Source: CAIWMF01 sp964402065 (lineage in GTDB: Bacteria > Verrucomicrobiota > Verrucomicrobiia > Chthoniobacterales > UBA6821). Taken from it: a stretch of DNA of 64,000 bases. Positions 16,678 through 26,607 of this stretch are shown one piece after another. A program made the translations under genes and the position numbers. The notes under the pieces were generated by a model. It made no database searches and had not been told where the DNA came from. It saw only the letters and a program-made list of their open reading frames with translations. The stretch lies in NCBI GenBank assembly GCA_964402065.1, contig CAYOAN010000005.1, forward strand, positions 62,001 through 126,000. Direction: 5' to 3'. How positions within the stretch are numbered: position 1 is the stretch's first letter; each line of letters opens with the position of its first letter.

Positions 16678-19356
16678 TTAATCAATTCCAAACTTCTTCA
16701 TACACCAAACATTAACCTTATGAGTAATCGTGGCGTAGCAGAGCAAGAAGCCAGCAATCCAAGCCCAGTAAACACCCGGGAGAGGTACCATTTCAAAATA
16801 AGCACCTAGTGGCGTGTAGGGAATGATGCCCCCTATTAGCATAATGAAGAATGTCATGGCTAACAGGAAGGGGCTGGCAATGCTTTGGAAGAAAGGAATT
16901 TTCGAGGTGCGGATGATGTGGACGATGAGCGTTTGTGTTAAAATCGATTCAACAAACCATCCCGTGTGGAAAAGTTTTTCGTAAAATGTTTTCATTTCGG
17001 GACTCGTTCCAGCAGCTGTAAAAAGATGACAGTGGAAAAAATAAAGCATCAAAAAGAAAGTTGCATAGTCAAAAATGGAACTCAACGGACCAATGAAAAC
17101 CATATAACGCCCGATGTTGCCGATGTTCCATTGACGTGGCTTTTGCAAATATTCTGCATCAACATGATCAGAAGGAATTCCAATTTGGGAAATATCGTAG
17201 AGGAGATTGTTGACGAGAACTTGAATTGGAGCCATCGGCAAGAATGGTAGGAAACAAGCGCCTCCCAAGACGCTAAACATATTTCCAAAGTTGGAACTTG
17301 CTCCCATACGAATGTACTTGATGATGTTTCCAAAGACCTTGCGCCCCTCAAGGATGCCATCCTCCAAAACCATGAGGCTCTTTTCTAAGAGGATAATATC
17401 AGCAGATTCTTTGGCGATGTCGACTGCAGTGTCAACCGAGATACCAACATCAGCAACGCGCATTGAGAGCGCATCATTGATGCCATCACCCATATAGCCG
17501 ACGACGTGGCCACGTTGTTGCAGAGCCAAGATGAGACGCTCTTTTTGTGCAGGAGAGAGACGAGCAAAAACGCTGTGTTGTTCTGCAAGATCTCCGACTT
17601 CTTGTTCTGTGAGCGATAAGAGCTGGTCGCCGGTGATCACTTCTCCTGCATCAATCCCGACATCTTTACAAATTTTGCGCGTCACTAATGCGTTGTCACC
17701 TGTTAGAATCTTGGTTGCAACACCATAATTTTTGAGAGAAGCAATGGCTTTAAGCGCTGATTCTTTTGGTGGATCGAGAAAGGCAATATAGCCCAATAAG
17801 ATGAGTTCACTTTCATCGGCTACAGAAAAAGTTGTCTTATGTTGAGGGAATTCACGATAGGCAATACCAAGAACGCGATAACCATCGCGACTCAGCTTTT
17901 CATATTCTTCAAGAAGATCATTTTTGATGAGGTCAATCATCATGTAAACTTCATCATCTACTTGGTAATGTGTACAAGCTTTGTAGATATCTTCAACAGC
18001 TCCTTTACAGACGAGGACGTGATCGCCCTCGTAATCGACAACAACCGACATTCGTTTTCGTTGAAAATCAAAAGGAATTTCATCCACCTTCCGACAGCCG
18101 CGATCTACATCAAGGTCAGTGTGTGAGAGAACGGACGCATCTAGCAAATTACGCAACCCTGTTTGGTAGTAGCTATTCATGTAGGCATAGCGTAAAACAT
18201 CCTCACTAGGGCGATTAGTAACATCAACATGCTTTTCCAAAAAAACGCGATCTTGCGTGAGCGTCCCCGTTTTATCAGTACACAAAATATCGATCGCCCC
18301 GAAGTTTTGAATCGCATTAAGGCGTTTTACGATGACTTTTTTGCGCGACATAGCAATCGCGCCCTTAGAAAGATTAACGACAACAATCATCGGAAGCATT
18401 TCTGGCGTGAGACCAACAGCAACGGAAAGGCCGAAGAGTAAGGCTTGGCCCCAACTGTGATCTTTGATGCCGACAATTAAGAAAACGATGCTCACCATGA
18501 CCACCATGAATCGAATCATGAGCCAAGTGAAACCTGCAATACCGCGGTCAAAGCTTGTAAGAACAGGTGCCCCCGCTAGTTTTTGAGAGATTGCGCCAAA
18601 ATGAGTATTGACGCCGGTATTAACGACAATTCCCTTGGCGCTACCGCTGACAACATTGCTTCCTTGAAATACGGCGTTGGGAAGCTCAATGACGGTTCGC
18701 TTTTTGTTATCAGCAGTACTTCCTGCTTCCACAGTTTTTTCAACCGGCATTGATTCTCCGGTGAGAGAAGATTGACTAACAAAAAAGTCTTTAGCCGTAA
18801 TGAGCCTGATGTCTGCTGCAATCAAGGATCCAGCTTGTAAGGAAACAATATCTCCAGGGACAACCTGCAACATAGGAATCTCCACTTCTTGTCCATCACG
18901 CAGCACATGACAATTGGTTTGCACCATCGCACGCAATTTTTCAACGGCTTTACTTGAGCGATGTTCTTGAGCGTAAGAAAATCCAACACTTAAGATAACC
19001 ATGAAGCCAACGATTGTCGCAGACTGCGGGTCTCCCATGAGAAGTGAAGCGACGCAAATAATAAGGAGCTGAATAACAAGGGGGTTTTTACAGCGAATGA
19101 GAATTTCTTTTAAAAAACCTTGATGCTTTTTTTTGCCAAGATCATTAGGTCCCCATGTCAGGAAGTGCTCCTCGGCCTGTTCTGACGTAAGTCCCTGTTC
19201 AGAGCTATTAAGAGCCTCTAAAGCTTGATCAGGAGAAAGAGAGCAAACGTCTAAAAATTTTTGCTCTTGTTCAGAAAATTCTTCAACGCTATCCATATTT
19301 TTGCGTGTAGCAAAAGAGGGAACCCTTTTTTTGAAAGAAGAAAACATGCTAGACAT
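16678..19356 (-). CDS. mgtA: Mg2+-importing P-type ATPase
   Basis: This 892-residue P3B-type ATPase resembles MgtA/MgtB. In order it has an N-terminal cytoplasmic region, the first helix pair (~92-128), the actuator motif LTGES (198-202), TPEMLP in helix 4 (317-322), and the phosphorylation site DKTGTLTQ (Asp ~361). KGAVEDI in the nucleotide domain and MGDGINDALSMRVADVGISV in the hinge follow. The C-terminal block with NNLLYDISQIGIPSD is diagnostic of the Mg2+ subfamily. It imports Mg2+ down its gradient at low external magnesium. The 191-base gap upstream could hold a leader, but no known Mg2+ riboswitch was recognised there by eye. Confidence 0.94.
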   Translation of the reverse strand: MSSMFSSFKKRVPSFATRKNMDSVEEFSEQEQKFLDVCSLSPDQALEALNSSEQGLTSEQAEEHFLTWGPNDLGKKKHQGFLKEILIRCKNPLVIQLLIICVASLLMGDPQSATIVGFMVILSVGFSYAQEHRSSKAVEKLRAMVQTNCHVLRDGQEVEIPMLQVVPGDIVSLQAGSLIAADIRLITAKDFFVSQSSLTGESMPVEKTVEAGSTADNKKRTVIELPNAVFQGSNVVSGSAKGIVVNTGVNTHFGAISQKLAGAPVLTSFDRGIAGFTWLMIRFMVVMVSIVFLIVGIKDHSWGQALLFGLSVAVGLTPEMLPMIVVVNLSKGAIAMSRKKVIVKRLNAIQNFGAIDILCTDKTGTLTQDRVFLEKHVDVTNRPSEDVLRYAYMNSYYQTGLRNLLDASVLSHTDLDVDRGCRKVDEIPFDFQRKRMSVVVDYEGDHVLVCKGAVEDIYKACTHYQVDDEVYMMIDLIKNDLLEEYEKLSRDGYRVLGIAYREFPQHKTTFSVADESELILLGYIAFLDPPKESALKAIASLKNYGVATKILTGDNALVTRKICKDVGIDAGEVITGDQLLSLTEQEVGDLAEQHSVFARLSPAQKERLILALQQRGHVVGYMGDGINDALSMRVADVGISVDTAVDIAKESADIILLEKSLMVLEDGILEGRKVFGNIIKYIRMGASSNFGNMFSVLGGACFLPFLPMAPIQVLVNNLLYDISQIGIPSDHVDAEYLQKPRQWNIGNIGRYMVFIGPLSSIFDYATFFLMLYFFHCHLFTAAGTSPEMKTFYEKLFHTGWFVESILTQTLIVHIIRTSKIPFFQSIASPFLLAMTFFIMLIGGIIPYTPLGAYFEMVPLPGVYWAWIAGFLLCYATITHKVNVWCMKKFGID

Positions 19357-19547
19357 AGTAAAAACCTAGCTTGAAAAAAGAAATGGGTAAAGAAGAGAGC
19401 TGCTTTAGAAGATTATTTTTCCTGCTAGTTTAGTATTTTACTCTTACAGAACATTGGGTTGAGCTTGTTCACAAGAAGCAATGTTCTTGATCCATTGTGT
19501 TATCGCTAAGATAGCGTACAACCTTCAGTTTGACTTGTTCTGAACCT

Positions 19548-20666
19548 CTAGCGGCCCAATGTCATTGGGCCTACCCACTGCTGAATCCTATCATTCCATT
19601 CTGGCGGGCTTGTTATCTCTAGCAGTGCATTATTAATATCTTTTTTTTCAAGAAGATTTGGACGCAGTCCAATCGAACGATAGATCGTCCCAGAAGGAAT
19701 TGAAGCAAGTCGTAGTTTGCTTGGATAATCGTGAGAGACGAGGTATTGGAGGCCGATACTATCACCAACAAAAGCATCGATTTGTTTGTTGCAAAGCGAG
19801 TCTAAGCCCTCCTTGATGTTTTCAAATTTTTTAGTAGGAATTCCTTTGATTTTTAACGTTCTTGCGGCATAGCTCCCACGGAAGGCACCAACTTTGTAGC
19901 GAGCCAGATCTTCGATGTGACGCACGGATGTATGTTCTGCCGCAACAGTCAAAGAAGAGATGACCGTTCCCGTTAAGAGTGCAATAAAGATCATCCCTGC
20001 CAACATCCAAACAAAAGTCAGTGAGCGTCCCCAAAAAGTCACAGGGACCTTATCTCCATAGCCATTTGTCGTCATGGTAACAGCCCCAAACCAAAAGGCA
20101 GAGCCAACACCGTGAGGTAACAAGGTATTAAAGTGGGTTTGATTATTTTTGCGTTCTGCCAACCAAAGCAAGATGCTAAAAACAAAGAGGCCTAAGAGCA
20201 TCAAGAAAAAGATTTCTAAAAAACCGTTGTTTTTTAAAGAGGAGGAAAATTCTAAAATTTCTTGAGTGAAAACAAAATTACGTAATGCAACAAGCAGATG
20301 GCTTGCTAGATAAGGGTCTGTGAAATCAATCAGATTTTTTGCTTCAATGGAAGGGGCCATTTCTGCAACGCACAGATCACATTTACCTGTATGAAGGGCC
20401 TCTAGGACTTGGTTAGGAGAGAGTTTGATGTAGTCGTAGTGGTAATCTAACTTTTTTGCAATCTGCTCCCAAAGATCAACGGTTACGCCAGTCCATTTTC
20501 CAGATGTTTCCTCATAACAATATGGTGGAGACTCGCAGACAGCGACGTGAAAAAAAGAAGAGGTAGATTCAGTCGCAGAAACAGAATGGAGGCCGAAGCC
20601 GGAGAGCAAACAATAGAGAGTAAAGAAAAAGCGACTCGAAGGCATGGAGTGAAAGGAGAGTTTCAA
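19548..20666 (-). CDS. Prokaryotic ionotropic glutamate receptor-type K+ channel (GluR0-like)
   Basis: The 372 residues show the full GluR0 architecture. A signal peptide (~1-31) is followed by ligand-binding lobe S1 (~38-135, VAVCESPPYCYEE, TGVTVDLWEQIA, FTDPYLAS). Then come M1 (~148-170), a pore loop with the potassium filter TTNGYGD (199-205), M2 (~218-241), and lobe S2 (~255-365, YKVGAFRGSYAARTL, DAFVGDSIGLQYL). A periplasmic amino-acid-binding domain thus gates a potassium-selective tetrameric channel in the inner membrane. The ligand is unknown. It follows nuoN by 41 bases on the same strand and may be transcribed with the nuo genes. Confidence 0.88.
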   Translation of the reverse strand: MKLSFHSMPSSRFFFTLYCLLSGFGLHSVSATESTSSFFHVAVCESPPYCYEETSGKWTGVTVDLWEQIAKKLDYHYDYIKLSPNQVLEALHTGKCDLCVAEMAPSIEAKNLIDFTDPYLASHLLVALRNFVFTQEILEFSSSLKNNGFLEIFFLMLLGLFVFSILLWLAERKNNQTHFNTLLPHGVGSAFWFGAVTMTTNGYGDKVPVTFWGRSLTFVWMLAGMIFIALLTGTVISSLTVAAEHTSVRHIEDLARYKVGAFRGSYAARTLKIKGIPTKKFENIKEGLDSLCNKQIDAFVGDSIGLQYLVSHDYPSKLRLASIPSGTIYRSIGLRPNLLEKKDINNALLEITSPPEWNDRIQQWVGPMTLGR

Positions 20667-20707
20667 AATCCTTTTTCGATGATGGCTTTTTTGTGACTAT
20701 TAATTCT

Positions 20708-22147
20708 CTACTTCAACATTTCCAAAATAGGCATTGGATAAACACCCAAAATTAAAATCGTAGCGATAAGCACTCCGATCAGCCATTTAGTGGTGTTAGT
20801 CACAGTGATAGCAGTAGCTTCTTCTGCTGGTTGTTGCCAATACATTGCCCGGATGACTTTGAAATAATAATAAAAGCCGGCCACGACACTAATGGAGGCA
20901 ACTGCTACAAGCCCATAGTGAGCCTGTTGGAGGGCGACCAAGAAAATGAAAAACTTTCCAAAGAAGCCAGCAGAGAGAGGTAGTCCTGCCATGGAAAGCA
21001 TCGCAATCGCCATGGCAATCGCAAGGAATGGAGAACGCTGATAGAGTCCTTGAAAGCGATAAATTTCTTCGCCTCCGGAAGCCTCTGATACAAGCATTAG
21101 AATGAGGAACGCCAATGATGACATCGCCAAATAAGCAACGAGATACAATCCAATGGCAGGGCCAGCTAAGACATTACCAAGACTTGCGACGCCCATTAAG
21201 AGATAGCCTGTGTGAGCAATACTCGAATAAGCCAAGAGGCGTTTCATATTGGTCTGTGCTAAAGCCGCGAGATTTCCAAAGAGTAATGTCACGATTGCAA
21301 GAAGCGTGATGATAGCGATCATTTTCTTTCCAAGCAAAGAAATGGTCATGAGCTGCTCCAAGAGACGCAGTAAAACAACAAAGCCTGCAGCTTTGGAGGC
21401 TGTCGAAAGATAAGCTGTCACCGGTGTTGGTGCACCTTGGTAAACATCAGGAAGCCAAAATTGAAAAGGAAAGGCGCCGATCTTAAAAGCGAATGCCACC
21501 AAGCAGAGGGCGACTCCAAAGAGTAGCGCTTGGAGAGAAGTCATCGAGAGACCTGTTAAGTAACGAGAAAGATGCTCAATACTTGTTGTCCCTGTAATTC
21601 CAAAAATCCAGGTAATGCCATAAATAAGAAAAGCAGCAGAAAGAGCACTTAAAATTAAATACTTAGTGCCAGCTTCTAAGCACAACGGGTTTTTGCGAAG
21701 GTAAGAAACCAAAATATAAAGAGCGACAGACATCAACTCTAATGAAACAAAGAGCATGATGAAGTCAATGGCAGAGACCAACCACATCAATCCTGCGCAA
21801 GCAAAAATTGGAAGAATAAAAAATTCTCCAACCCCGCCGCCTCGTCGTTCACTAGGAACAAAGCGCTCGATTGCTGGGATGAAATCAAGAGACATCAGTA
21901 TCGTGATGATAGTCATGACGAGCATGAACCGTTTAAAAAAGAGAGCTAATAAATCAGTAGCATAAAAGTCAGCACTTGGGCCCTGCAATGGCTGCAACGG
22001 CATGAACGTCAGTATTAATACTCCAGCGAGCCCCAATGCGCCTGCATAAGCGATACATTTTTTGGGAAGATTAGGAAGGAATGCATCTCCCATCAGCAGG
22101 AGGATGCCTAAAATAACGACGAAGGATTCGAGGTAGAGGTAATTCAC
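20708..22147 (-). CDS. nuoN: NADH-quinone oxidoreductase subunit N
   Basis: A 479-residue membrane antiporter-like subunit of complex I with ~14 transmembrane segments. Typical parts are LMWLVSAIDFIMLFVSLELMS, the conserved Glu/Lys-bearing helices, FPFQFWLPDVYQGAPTPVTAYLST with its lysine neighbourhood, and RLLAYSSIAHTGYLLMG. It translocates protons across the cytoplasmic membrane. Last gene of the nuoHIJKLMN run; nuoM ends 4 bases before its start. Confidence 0.95.
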   Translation of the reverse strand: MNYLYLESFVVILGILLLMGDAFLPNLPKKCIAYAGALGLAGVLILTFMPLQPLQGPSADFYATDLLALFFKRFMLVMTIITILMSLDFIPAIERFVPSERRGGGVGEFFILPIFACAGLMWLVSAIDFIMLFVSLELMSVALYILVSYLRKNPLCLEAGTKYLILSALSAAFLIYGITWIFGITGTTSIEHLSRYLTGLSMTSLQALLFGVALCLVAFAFKIGAFPFQFWLPDVYQGAPTPVTAYLSTASKAAGFVVLLRLLEQLMTISLLGKKMIAIITLLAIVTLLFGNLAALAQTNMKRLLAYSSIAHTGYLLMGVASLGNVLAGPAIGLYLVAYLAMSSLAFLILMLVSEASGGEEIYRFQGLYQRSPFLAIAMAIAMLSMAGLPLSAGFFGKFFIFLVALQQAHYGLVAVASISVVAGFYYYFKVIRAMYWQQPAEEATAITVTNTTKWLIGVLIATILILGVYPMPILEMLK

Positions 22148-22151
22148 GGGG

Positions 22152-23615
22152 TTAAGAAATAGCAGTGTTAACTAGGTTCAAAATGAATTGAGGATGAATG
22201 CCGACGATAAGGAGAGTGACAATAAGAAAAATGATGCCACAACGTTCAGAAAAAGTTAGGTCACTAAGAGAAAAATGTTCTTGGTGACTCGATAAAGGAC
22301 CAAAGAAAATGGAACGATAAGCTCGTAACATGTAAATAGCAGAAAGGACAACGCCCCACACAGCAGCGATGAGTGCAAGGAGCAATGCCGCCGAAGTGTG
22401 TTTCATAATCATGGCAGCAGTGGTGCCAAAAAAGATTAAAACTTCGCCAGCAAAGTTTGCAAATCCAGGAAGGCCAAGTGAGGCCATTGCAGCAAATCCA
22501 AAAAGAACTGACATAACAGGCATCTTGGCAGCAAGGCCTCCTAAATCTTGATATTCAAGTGTTCCTGTGCGGCGACGAAGAGCGCCACAAAGAGCAAAGA
22601 GTGCCGCAACGGAAACGCCATGAGCAAACATGAGGAGCGCAGCTCCATGAAGGCTGATGAGATTCATGGCTGCGAGGCCTAAGAAAATATAACCCATGTG
22701 CATCACGCTAGAATAGGAGAGCGTCATATCAAGGCGCCGTTGAGCGATCGTAACATAGCCTACGTAAAGAATGTTGCAGGTTAGTAAGATCAATAACAAT
22801 GTTGAGAAAGTAAAAATAGCCTCAGGAAAAAGAGGAAGTGCAAGGCGGAGCAAGCCATAGAGTCCGAATTTTTTTAAGACTCCTGCGTGCAACATTGCCG
22901 TAGAGGGTGGAGCGCTAGAGTAAGTTTGAGGAGCCCATGAATGAAATGGAAAAAGTGAAACGAGAGTTCCGAATCCTAACAAAAAGAGAAGGTAAATGGT
23001 TGAAGAGGGATGAGAAATACCTGCTTGGCTCATTTCTGTCATCAAGCGAAGATCAAAAGTTCGCAAGCCGCTAGGAGCTGAGAGGTAGAGAGCGATGATT
23101 CCAAGTAACACAACAAAACTTCCTGCTCCGAGGTAGAGAGTGGCTTTCCAAGCAGCAGCCTGGCGATCACCAGATCCCCAAAGACCAATCATGATAAAAA
23201 CTGGGATAAGGGCGATTTCATGAAAGCCATAAAGAAAAAAGACATCAAGCGAAGAGAAGGCGCCTACAAGTCCTGTTGAGATCAGCAAGAGACAGCTATA
23301 GAAAAGTCCTGGGAAACGATCAATCTTTGGAGAGACGATGATGGCTGAAAACGAAACGAGAGTTGTCAATAGTAGCATGGTGAGACTCAGTCCATCAGCA
23401 CCAAGAGAAAAGTTAAGGCCTAAGCTTGGAAGGACCGACATTTGTTGGAGGTATTGCCATCCTGCTGCAACGCGATCATAACGCAGTACCAGGACCAATG
23501 AGAGCATCAAGTTCAGAGCAGATGCCAGTAGTGCAGTGAATCGTGCAGGCGATCCCACCATGATAAAGATGGTAGCAACAAAAGGGATAAGGATGAGGAA
23601 GAGAAGTGGGCTCAC
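22152..23615 (-). CDS. nuoM: NADH-quinone oxidoreductase subunit M
   Basis: A 487-residue proton-translocating membrane subunit of complex I. Seen are LSLTMLLLTTLVSFSAIIVSP, FFLYGFHEIALIPVFIMIGLWG, FHSWAPQTYSSAPPSTAMLHAG with the conserved His and Pro-rich break, and LSYSSVMHMGYIFLG. Length is normal. A 187-base gap with an A/T-only inverted repeat separates it from nuoL, unlike the tight spacing elsewhere in the cluster, so a secondary promoter is possible there. Confidence 0.95.
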   Translation of the reverse strand: MSPLLFLILIPFVATIFIMVGSPARFTALLASALNLMLSLVLVLRYDRVAAGWQYLQQMSVLPSLGLNFSLGADGLSLTMLLLTTLVSFSAIIVSPKIDRFPGLFYSCLLLISTGLVGAFSSLDVFFLYGFHEIALIPVFIMIGLWGSGDRQAAAWKATLYLGAGSFVVLLGIIALYLSAPSGLRTFDLRLMTEMSQAGISHPSSTIYLLFLLGFGTLVSLFPFHSWAPQTYSSAPPSTAMLHAGVLKKFGLYGLLRLALPLFPEAIFTFSTLLLILLTCNILYVGYVTIAQRRLDMTLSYSSVMHMGYIFLGLAAMNLISLHGAALLMFAHGVSVAALFALCGALRRRTGTLEYQDLGGLAAKMPVMSVLFGFAAMASLGLPGFANFAGEVLIFFGTTAAMIMKHTSAALLLALIAAVWGVVLSAIYMLRAYRSIFFGPLSSHQEHFSLSDLTFSERCGIIFLIVTLLIVGIHPQFILNLVNTAIS

Positions 23616-23802
23616 GAGAAGAGATGCTGGAGGCTACGGGGTGTTGGCTGTAAGAAAAACATGAACCATAAAAAGGCGCTTGTTTTTCAAAAAGTGTAAT
23701 TTTTAAAATTTTAAAACTAAAGAAGATGTTGTTAGGTTATAACGCCAAGAATTTTTATAAAAAATTCTTTTTGTCGTCTCTATGGATAAACTCTTAATTT
23801 TC

Positions 23803-25704
23803 TTAATGGATTTTTAATAGGAGTAGGATCATTCCAATGACGCCTGCGCCAAGGAAGATAGCATAAGTTTGTAAGCTTCCAACTTGAAGGAAGCGCAGGA
23901 CAAAACCCACTGTCCAGACGATCGAGGCGGAACCTTGAACACAAAGGCCATCGATAACCCAGCGATCAAAAAAAGCACAGGCTTTTGCAAGGCCGCCTTG
24001 GAGATGTTTCACGCACCAATTATAAAGATTGTCGATGTAAAGACGATTGGCAAAGAAAGGAATAACCAAGGGGTCCTTAGCAGCATTGCGATAAATTAAA
24101 AAAGCACCAAGTGTGCCCAAAAGAAAGAATCCGATAAAAATCCACTCAAGATACTCGGGCGTTTCATGAATGAGAGAAAGTGTTCCTAATGGTGAGATAA
24201 AAGTTTTTTCAAAACAGGAATAGCCAGCTCCGACTGCAGGAATAGCCAACAGCACAAGTGGTATTGTCATGACAAGCGGTGATTCAAGGGCTGTGCGAGC
24301 ATGTTCGGTACGAGCTGTTCCAAAAAAAGCAACAATGCAGACGCGTGTAATGTAAAAAGCAGTAAGCCCAGCGGCGCTGACTAACATCCAAAAAATAGTG
24401 GGATGTGTAGCAAAAGCGCATTTCATGATTAAGTCTTTGCTAAAGCTTCCGCTAAAGAAAGGGCAGCCAGCGAGAGCAAACATACCACAGAGGAAAGTAA
24501 TAAAAGTGATAGGCATCCGCTTCCGTAAGCCTCCCATTTTCCAAATATCGAGTTCGTGATGCATGCTGATCATAACTGATCCAGATGTTAAGAAGAGCAA
24601 GCATTTGAAAAAAGCATGAGTGAAAAGGTGAAACATAGGGACCCCTGCAGAAGGAGCAATGCCGACAGCGGTGACCATGTAACCAAGTTGAGAAATGGTG
24701 GAATAGGCTAAAACACGCTTGAAATCATTTTGCTGCGTTGCCATCAAGGCTGCTGCTAACGCAGTTAAGGCGCCAATCCACATCACCACATTGCTAGCCA
24801 TTGCCGAAGCGTGAAGGAGTGGAAAAATTCGAGCTAGCATATACACGCCTGCAGCAACCATCGTTGCAGCATGGAGGAGAGAGGAGACTGGTGTTGGGCC
24901 TTCCATCGAATTTGGCAACCAAACATGCAGTGGCAGTTGTGCTGATTTTCCAATCGTGCCACAAAAAATTAATACTAATGAGACAGCGAGGAGTACTTCA
25001 TTGTTGGCAAAAGAAGGAACGGAGGCCACAACCTTGTCAAAAGAAAGGGAGCCGACGCTGAGCCAAAGAAGCAAGATGCCTAATAAAAATCCAAAGTCTC
25101 CAATGCGATTGACCATGAAGGCTTGATTGCCTGCATCAGCAGCAGCAGGCTTTTTAAAATAATGCATGATCAGGAGATAAGAACTAAATCCAACAAGTTC
25201 CCAGCTGATGAACATCATGATAAAATTGTTTGCCAGGACAATGCCGAGCATAGAAAAAAGGAAGAATGCCAATCCTGCAAAGAAGCGAGCAAAACCTTCT
25301 TCATGGCGCATGTAGCCAATCGAATAGATGAAAACAAGCGTCGCAATTGTCGTAACAACGACCAGCATTGTGCGAGTCAAAGGATCAACCATCATCCCGA
25401 TGGAAATAGTTAGTGCTTCTCCAAAATCAACCCATGCAAAACCAGGAATGGTGATATCGGTTTTCTGTAAAAACAAAATCCAACTGCCGATGCAGGTAAC
25501 GGCTGCTGCTGTAATTGCCAATCCTGCCGCTGCAGGTTTGTTGCTACGAGTGATGAGTAAAATCGTCACAGCGGCAACCAAAGGAGCTAGGTAAATCGAC
25601 CAGAGAAGGGTGTTTGGTGTTTGAAGGTTGCAGGTGGCAGGCAACAGACTACAGACTGAAGCAATCGTATTAAAAAGGGAAGAGCTCATAAATTCAGGCA
25701 GCAC
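23803..25704 (-). CDS. nuoL: NADH-quinone oxidoreductase subunit L
   Basis: A 633-residue subunit with the conserved core MMFISWELVGFSSYLLI, FMVNRIGDFGFLLG, LPLHVWLPNSMEGPTPVSSLLHAAT and ISQLGYMVTAVG, and the long C-terminal lateral region. It is the terminal proton-pumping subunit. The start is uncertain: GTG at 25704 or ATG at 25689. Either gives ~30 residues before the usual first helix (LLWSIYLAPLVAAVTILL). That extra stretch is encoded by CTGYA-type low-complexity DNA (25618-25659) that resembles intergenic sequence near the tRNA-Ser gene, so the N-terminus may be a recent extension. Confidence 0.93.
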   Translation of the reverse strand: MLPEFMSSSLFNTIASVCSLLPATCNLQTPNTLLWSIYLAPLVAAVTILLITRSNKPAAAGLAITAAAVTCIGSWILFLQKTDITIPGFAWVDFGEALTISIGMMVDPLTRTMLVVVTTIATLVFIYSIGYMRHEEGFARFFAGLAFFLFSMLGIVLANNFIMMFISWELVGFSSYLLIMHYFKKPAAADAGNQAFMVNRIGDFGFLLGILLLWLSVGSLSFDKVVASVPSFANNEVLLAVSLVLIFCGTIGKSAQLPLHVWLPNSMEGPTPVSSLLHAATMVAAGVYMLARIFPLLHASAMASNVVMWIGALTALAAALMATQQNDFKRVLAYSTISQLGYMVTAVGIAPSAGVPMFHLFTHAFFKCLLFLTSGSVMISMHHELDIWKMGGLRKRMPITFITFLCGMFALAGCPFFSGSFSKDLIMKCAFATHPTIFWMLVSAAGLTAFYITRVCIVAFFGTARTEHARTALESPLVMTIPLVLLAIPAVGAGYSCFEKTFISPLGTLSLIHETPEYLEWIFIGFFLLGTLGAFLIYRNAAKDPLVIPFFANRLYIDNLYNWCVKHLQGGLAKACAFFDRWVIDGLCVQGSASIVWTVGFVLRFLQVGSLQTYAIFLGAGVIGMILLLLKIH

Positions 25705-25743
25705 TAAAAAAAGATAACATTGCTATTCTTGGTGGTTAATTTC

Positions 25744-26061
25744 CTAAAACTTCAAACTATTCAGGTCTTCTGTATGAATTGTTTGTTTTGCACGGAAAAG
25801 AGCAACAATGATAGCTAAGCCAACGGCAACTTCAGCAGCAGCAACGGTGATGATAAAAAAGACCAATATTTGAGCATGATAGTTAGCATGACCTTCCACA
25901 AGGCCATAGCGCGAGAAAGCCACGAGAGAAAGATTGGTAGCGCTCAACATCATTTCAAGGCACATGAAAACTATAATGATATTGCGGCGAAGCATGACGC
26001 CCGCAAGTCCGAGAGCAAACAAGATGCCGCTGGCCATTAAGTAATGAGAGAGTGTGAGCAT
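25744..26061 (-). CDS. nuoK: NADH-quinone oxidoreductase subunit K
   Basis: A 105-residue subunit with three transmembrane helices. Features are LTLSHYLMASGILFALGLAGV, the conserved Glu in FMCLEMMLSATNLSLVAF and the second Glu in AAAEVAVGLAIIVALFR. Both Glu residues lie in the proton path. It sits between nuoJ and nuoL, 36 bases after nuoJ. Confidence 0.95.
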   Translation of the reverse strand: MLTLSHYLMASGILFALGLAGVMLRRNIIIVFMCLEMMLSATNLSLVAFSRYGLVEGHANYHAQILVFFIITVAAAEVAVGLAIIVALFRAKQTIHTEDLNSLKF

Positions 26062-26097
26062 AAGCAGGTAAAGAAGTGGCAGGGTGTAGTTGAAAAG

Positions 26098-26601
26098 TTA
26101 CTTAAGGGTCTGACGACTTAACAAAACAACTCCTACTGTTGCTACCAGGAGTAGGACGCCAATAATTTGAAAAGGAAGATTAAAAGAATGAAATAACGTA
26201 AGCCCCATCATCGTCACATCGGATTGCATGGGCTCAGTAATTGGTGGCATTGGTTGAGAAAAAACAGGACTAGTAGAAAGCGTGTCGGAAAGAAGTTTCA
26301 CGAAGCACGCAAGAATTAATCCTCCTCCTAACATAGCTCCAAGTTTGATGCGACGGCGTTCCTCTGCACCAAGATTGAGAAGCATGATAATGAAAAGAAA
26401 AAGAACCATTACGGCTCCCGCTGTCACAAGGACCTGAATAATTGCAATAAAATAAGCGTTTAATGTAATAAAGAGCGCTGCGAGTGAGAGGAAAGATGCC
26501 ACTAGTGAAAGAGCGCAAGCAACAGGATTACGAAAGGCGATGACGCCAGTTCCAAATCCAATCATAAGTAGGGAGAAAAGCCAAAAGAGTGCTAATTGCA
26601 T
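26098..26601 (-). CDS. nuoJ: NADH-quinone oxidoreductase subunit J
   Basis: A 167-residue membrane subunit with five hydrophobic helices. The pi-bulge region appears as IQVLVTAGAVMVLFLFIIMLL. ITLNAYFIAIIQV and a C-terminal helix (IIGVLLLVATVGVVLLSR) fit the family. It starts 6 bases after the stop of nuoI, consistent with one operon. Confidence 0.93.
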   Translation of the reverse strand: MQLALFWLFSLLMIGFGTGVIAFRNPVACALSLVASFLSLAALFITLNAYFIAIIQVLVTAGAVMVLFLFIIMLLNLGAEERRRIKLGAMLGGGLILACFVKLLSDTLSTSPVFSQPMPPITEPMQSDVTMMGLTLFHSFNLPFQIIGVLLLVATVGVVLLSRQTLK

Positions 26602-26607
26602 AAAAAA

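Noticed and set aside
19357..19547. Possible Mg2+ riboswitch (M-box) before mgtA
   Set aside because: Short hairpins such as GAACATTG/CAATGTTC exist, but no known M-box or mgtA leader pattern could be recognised.
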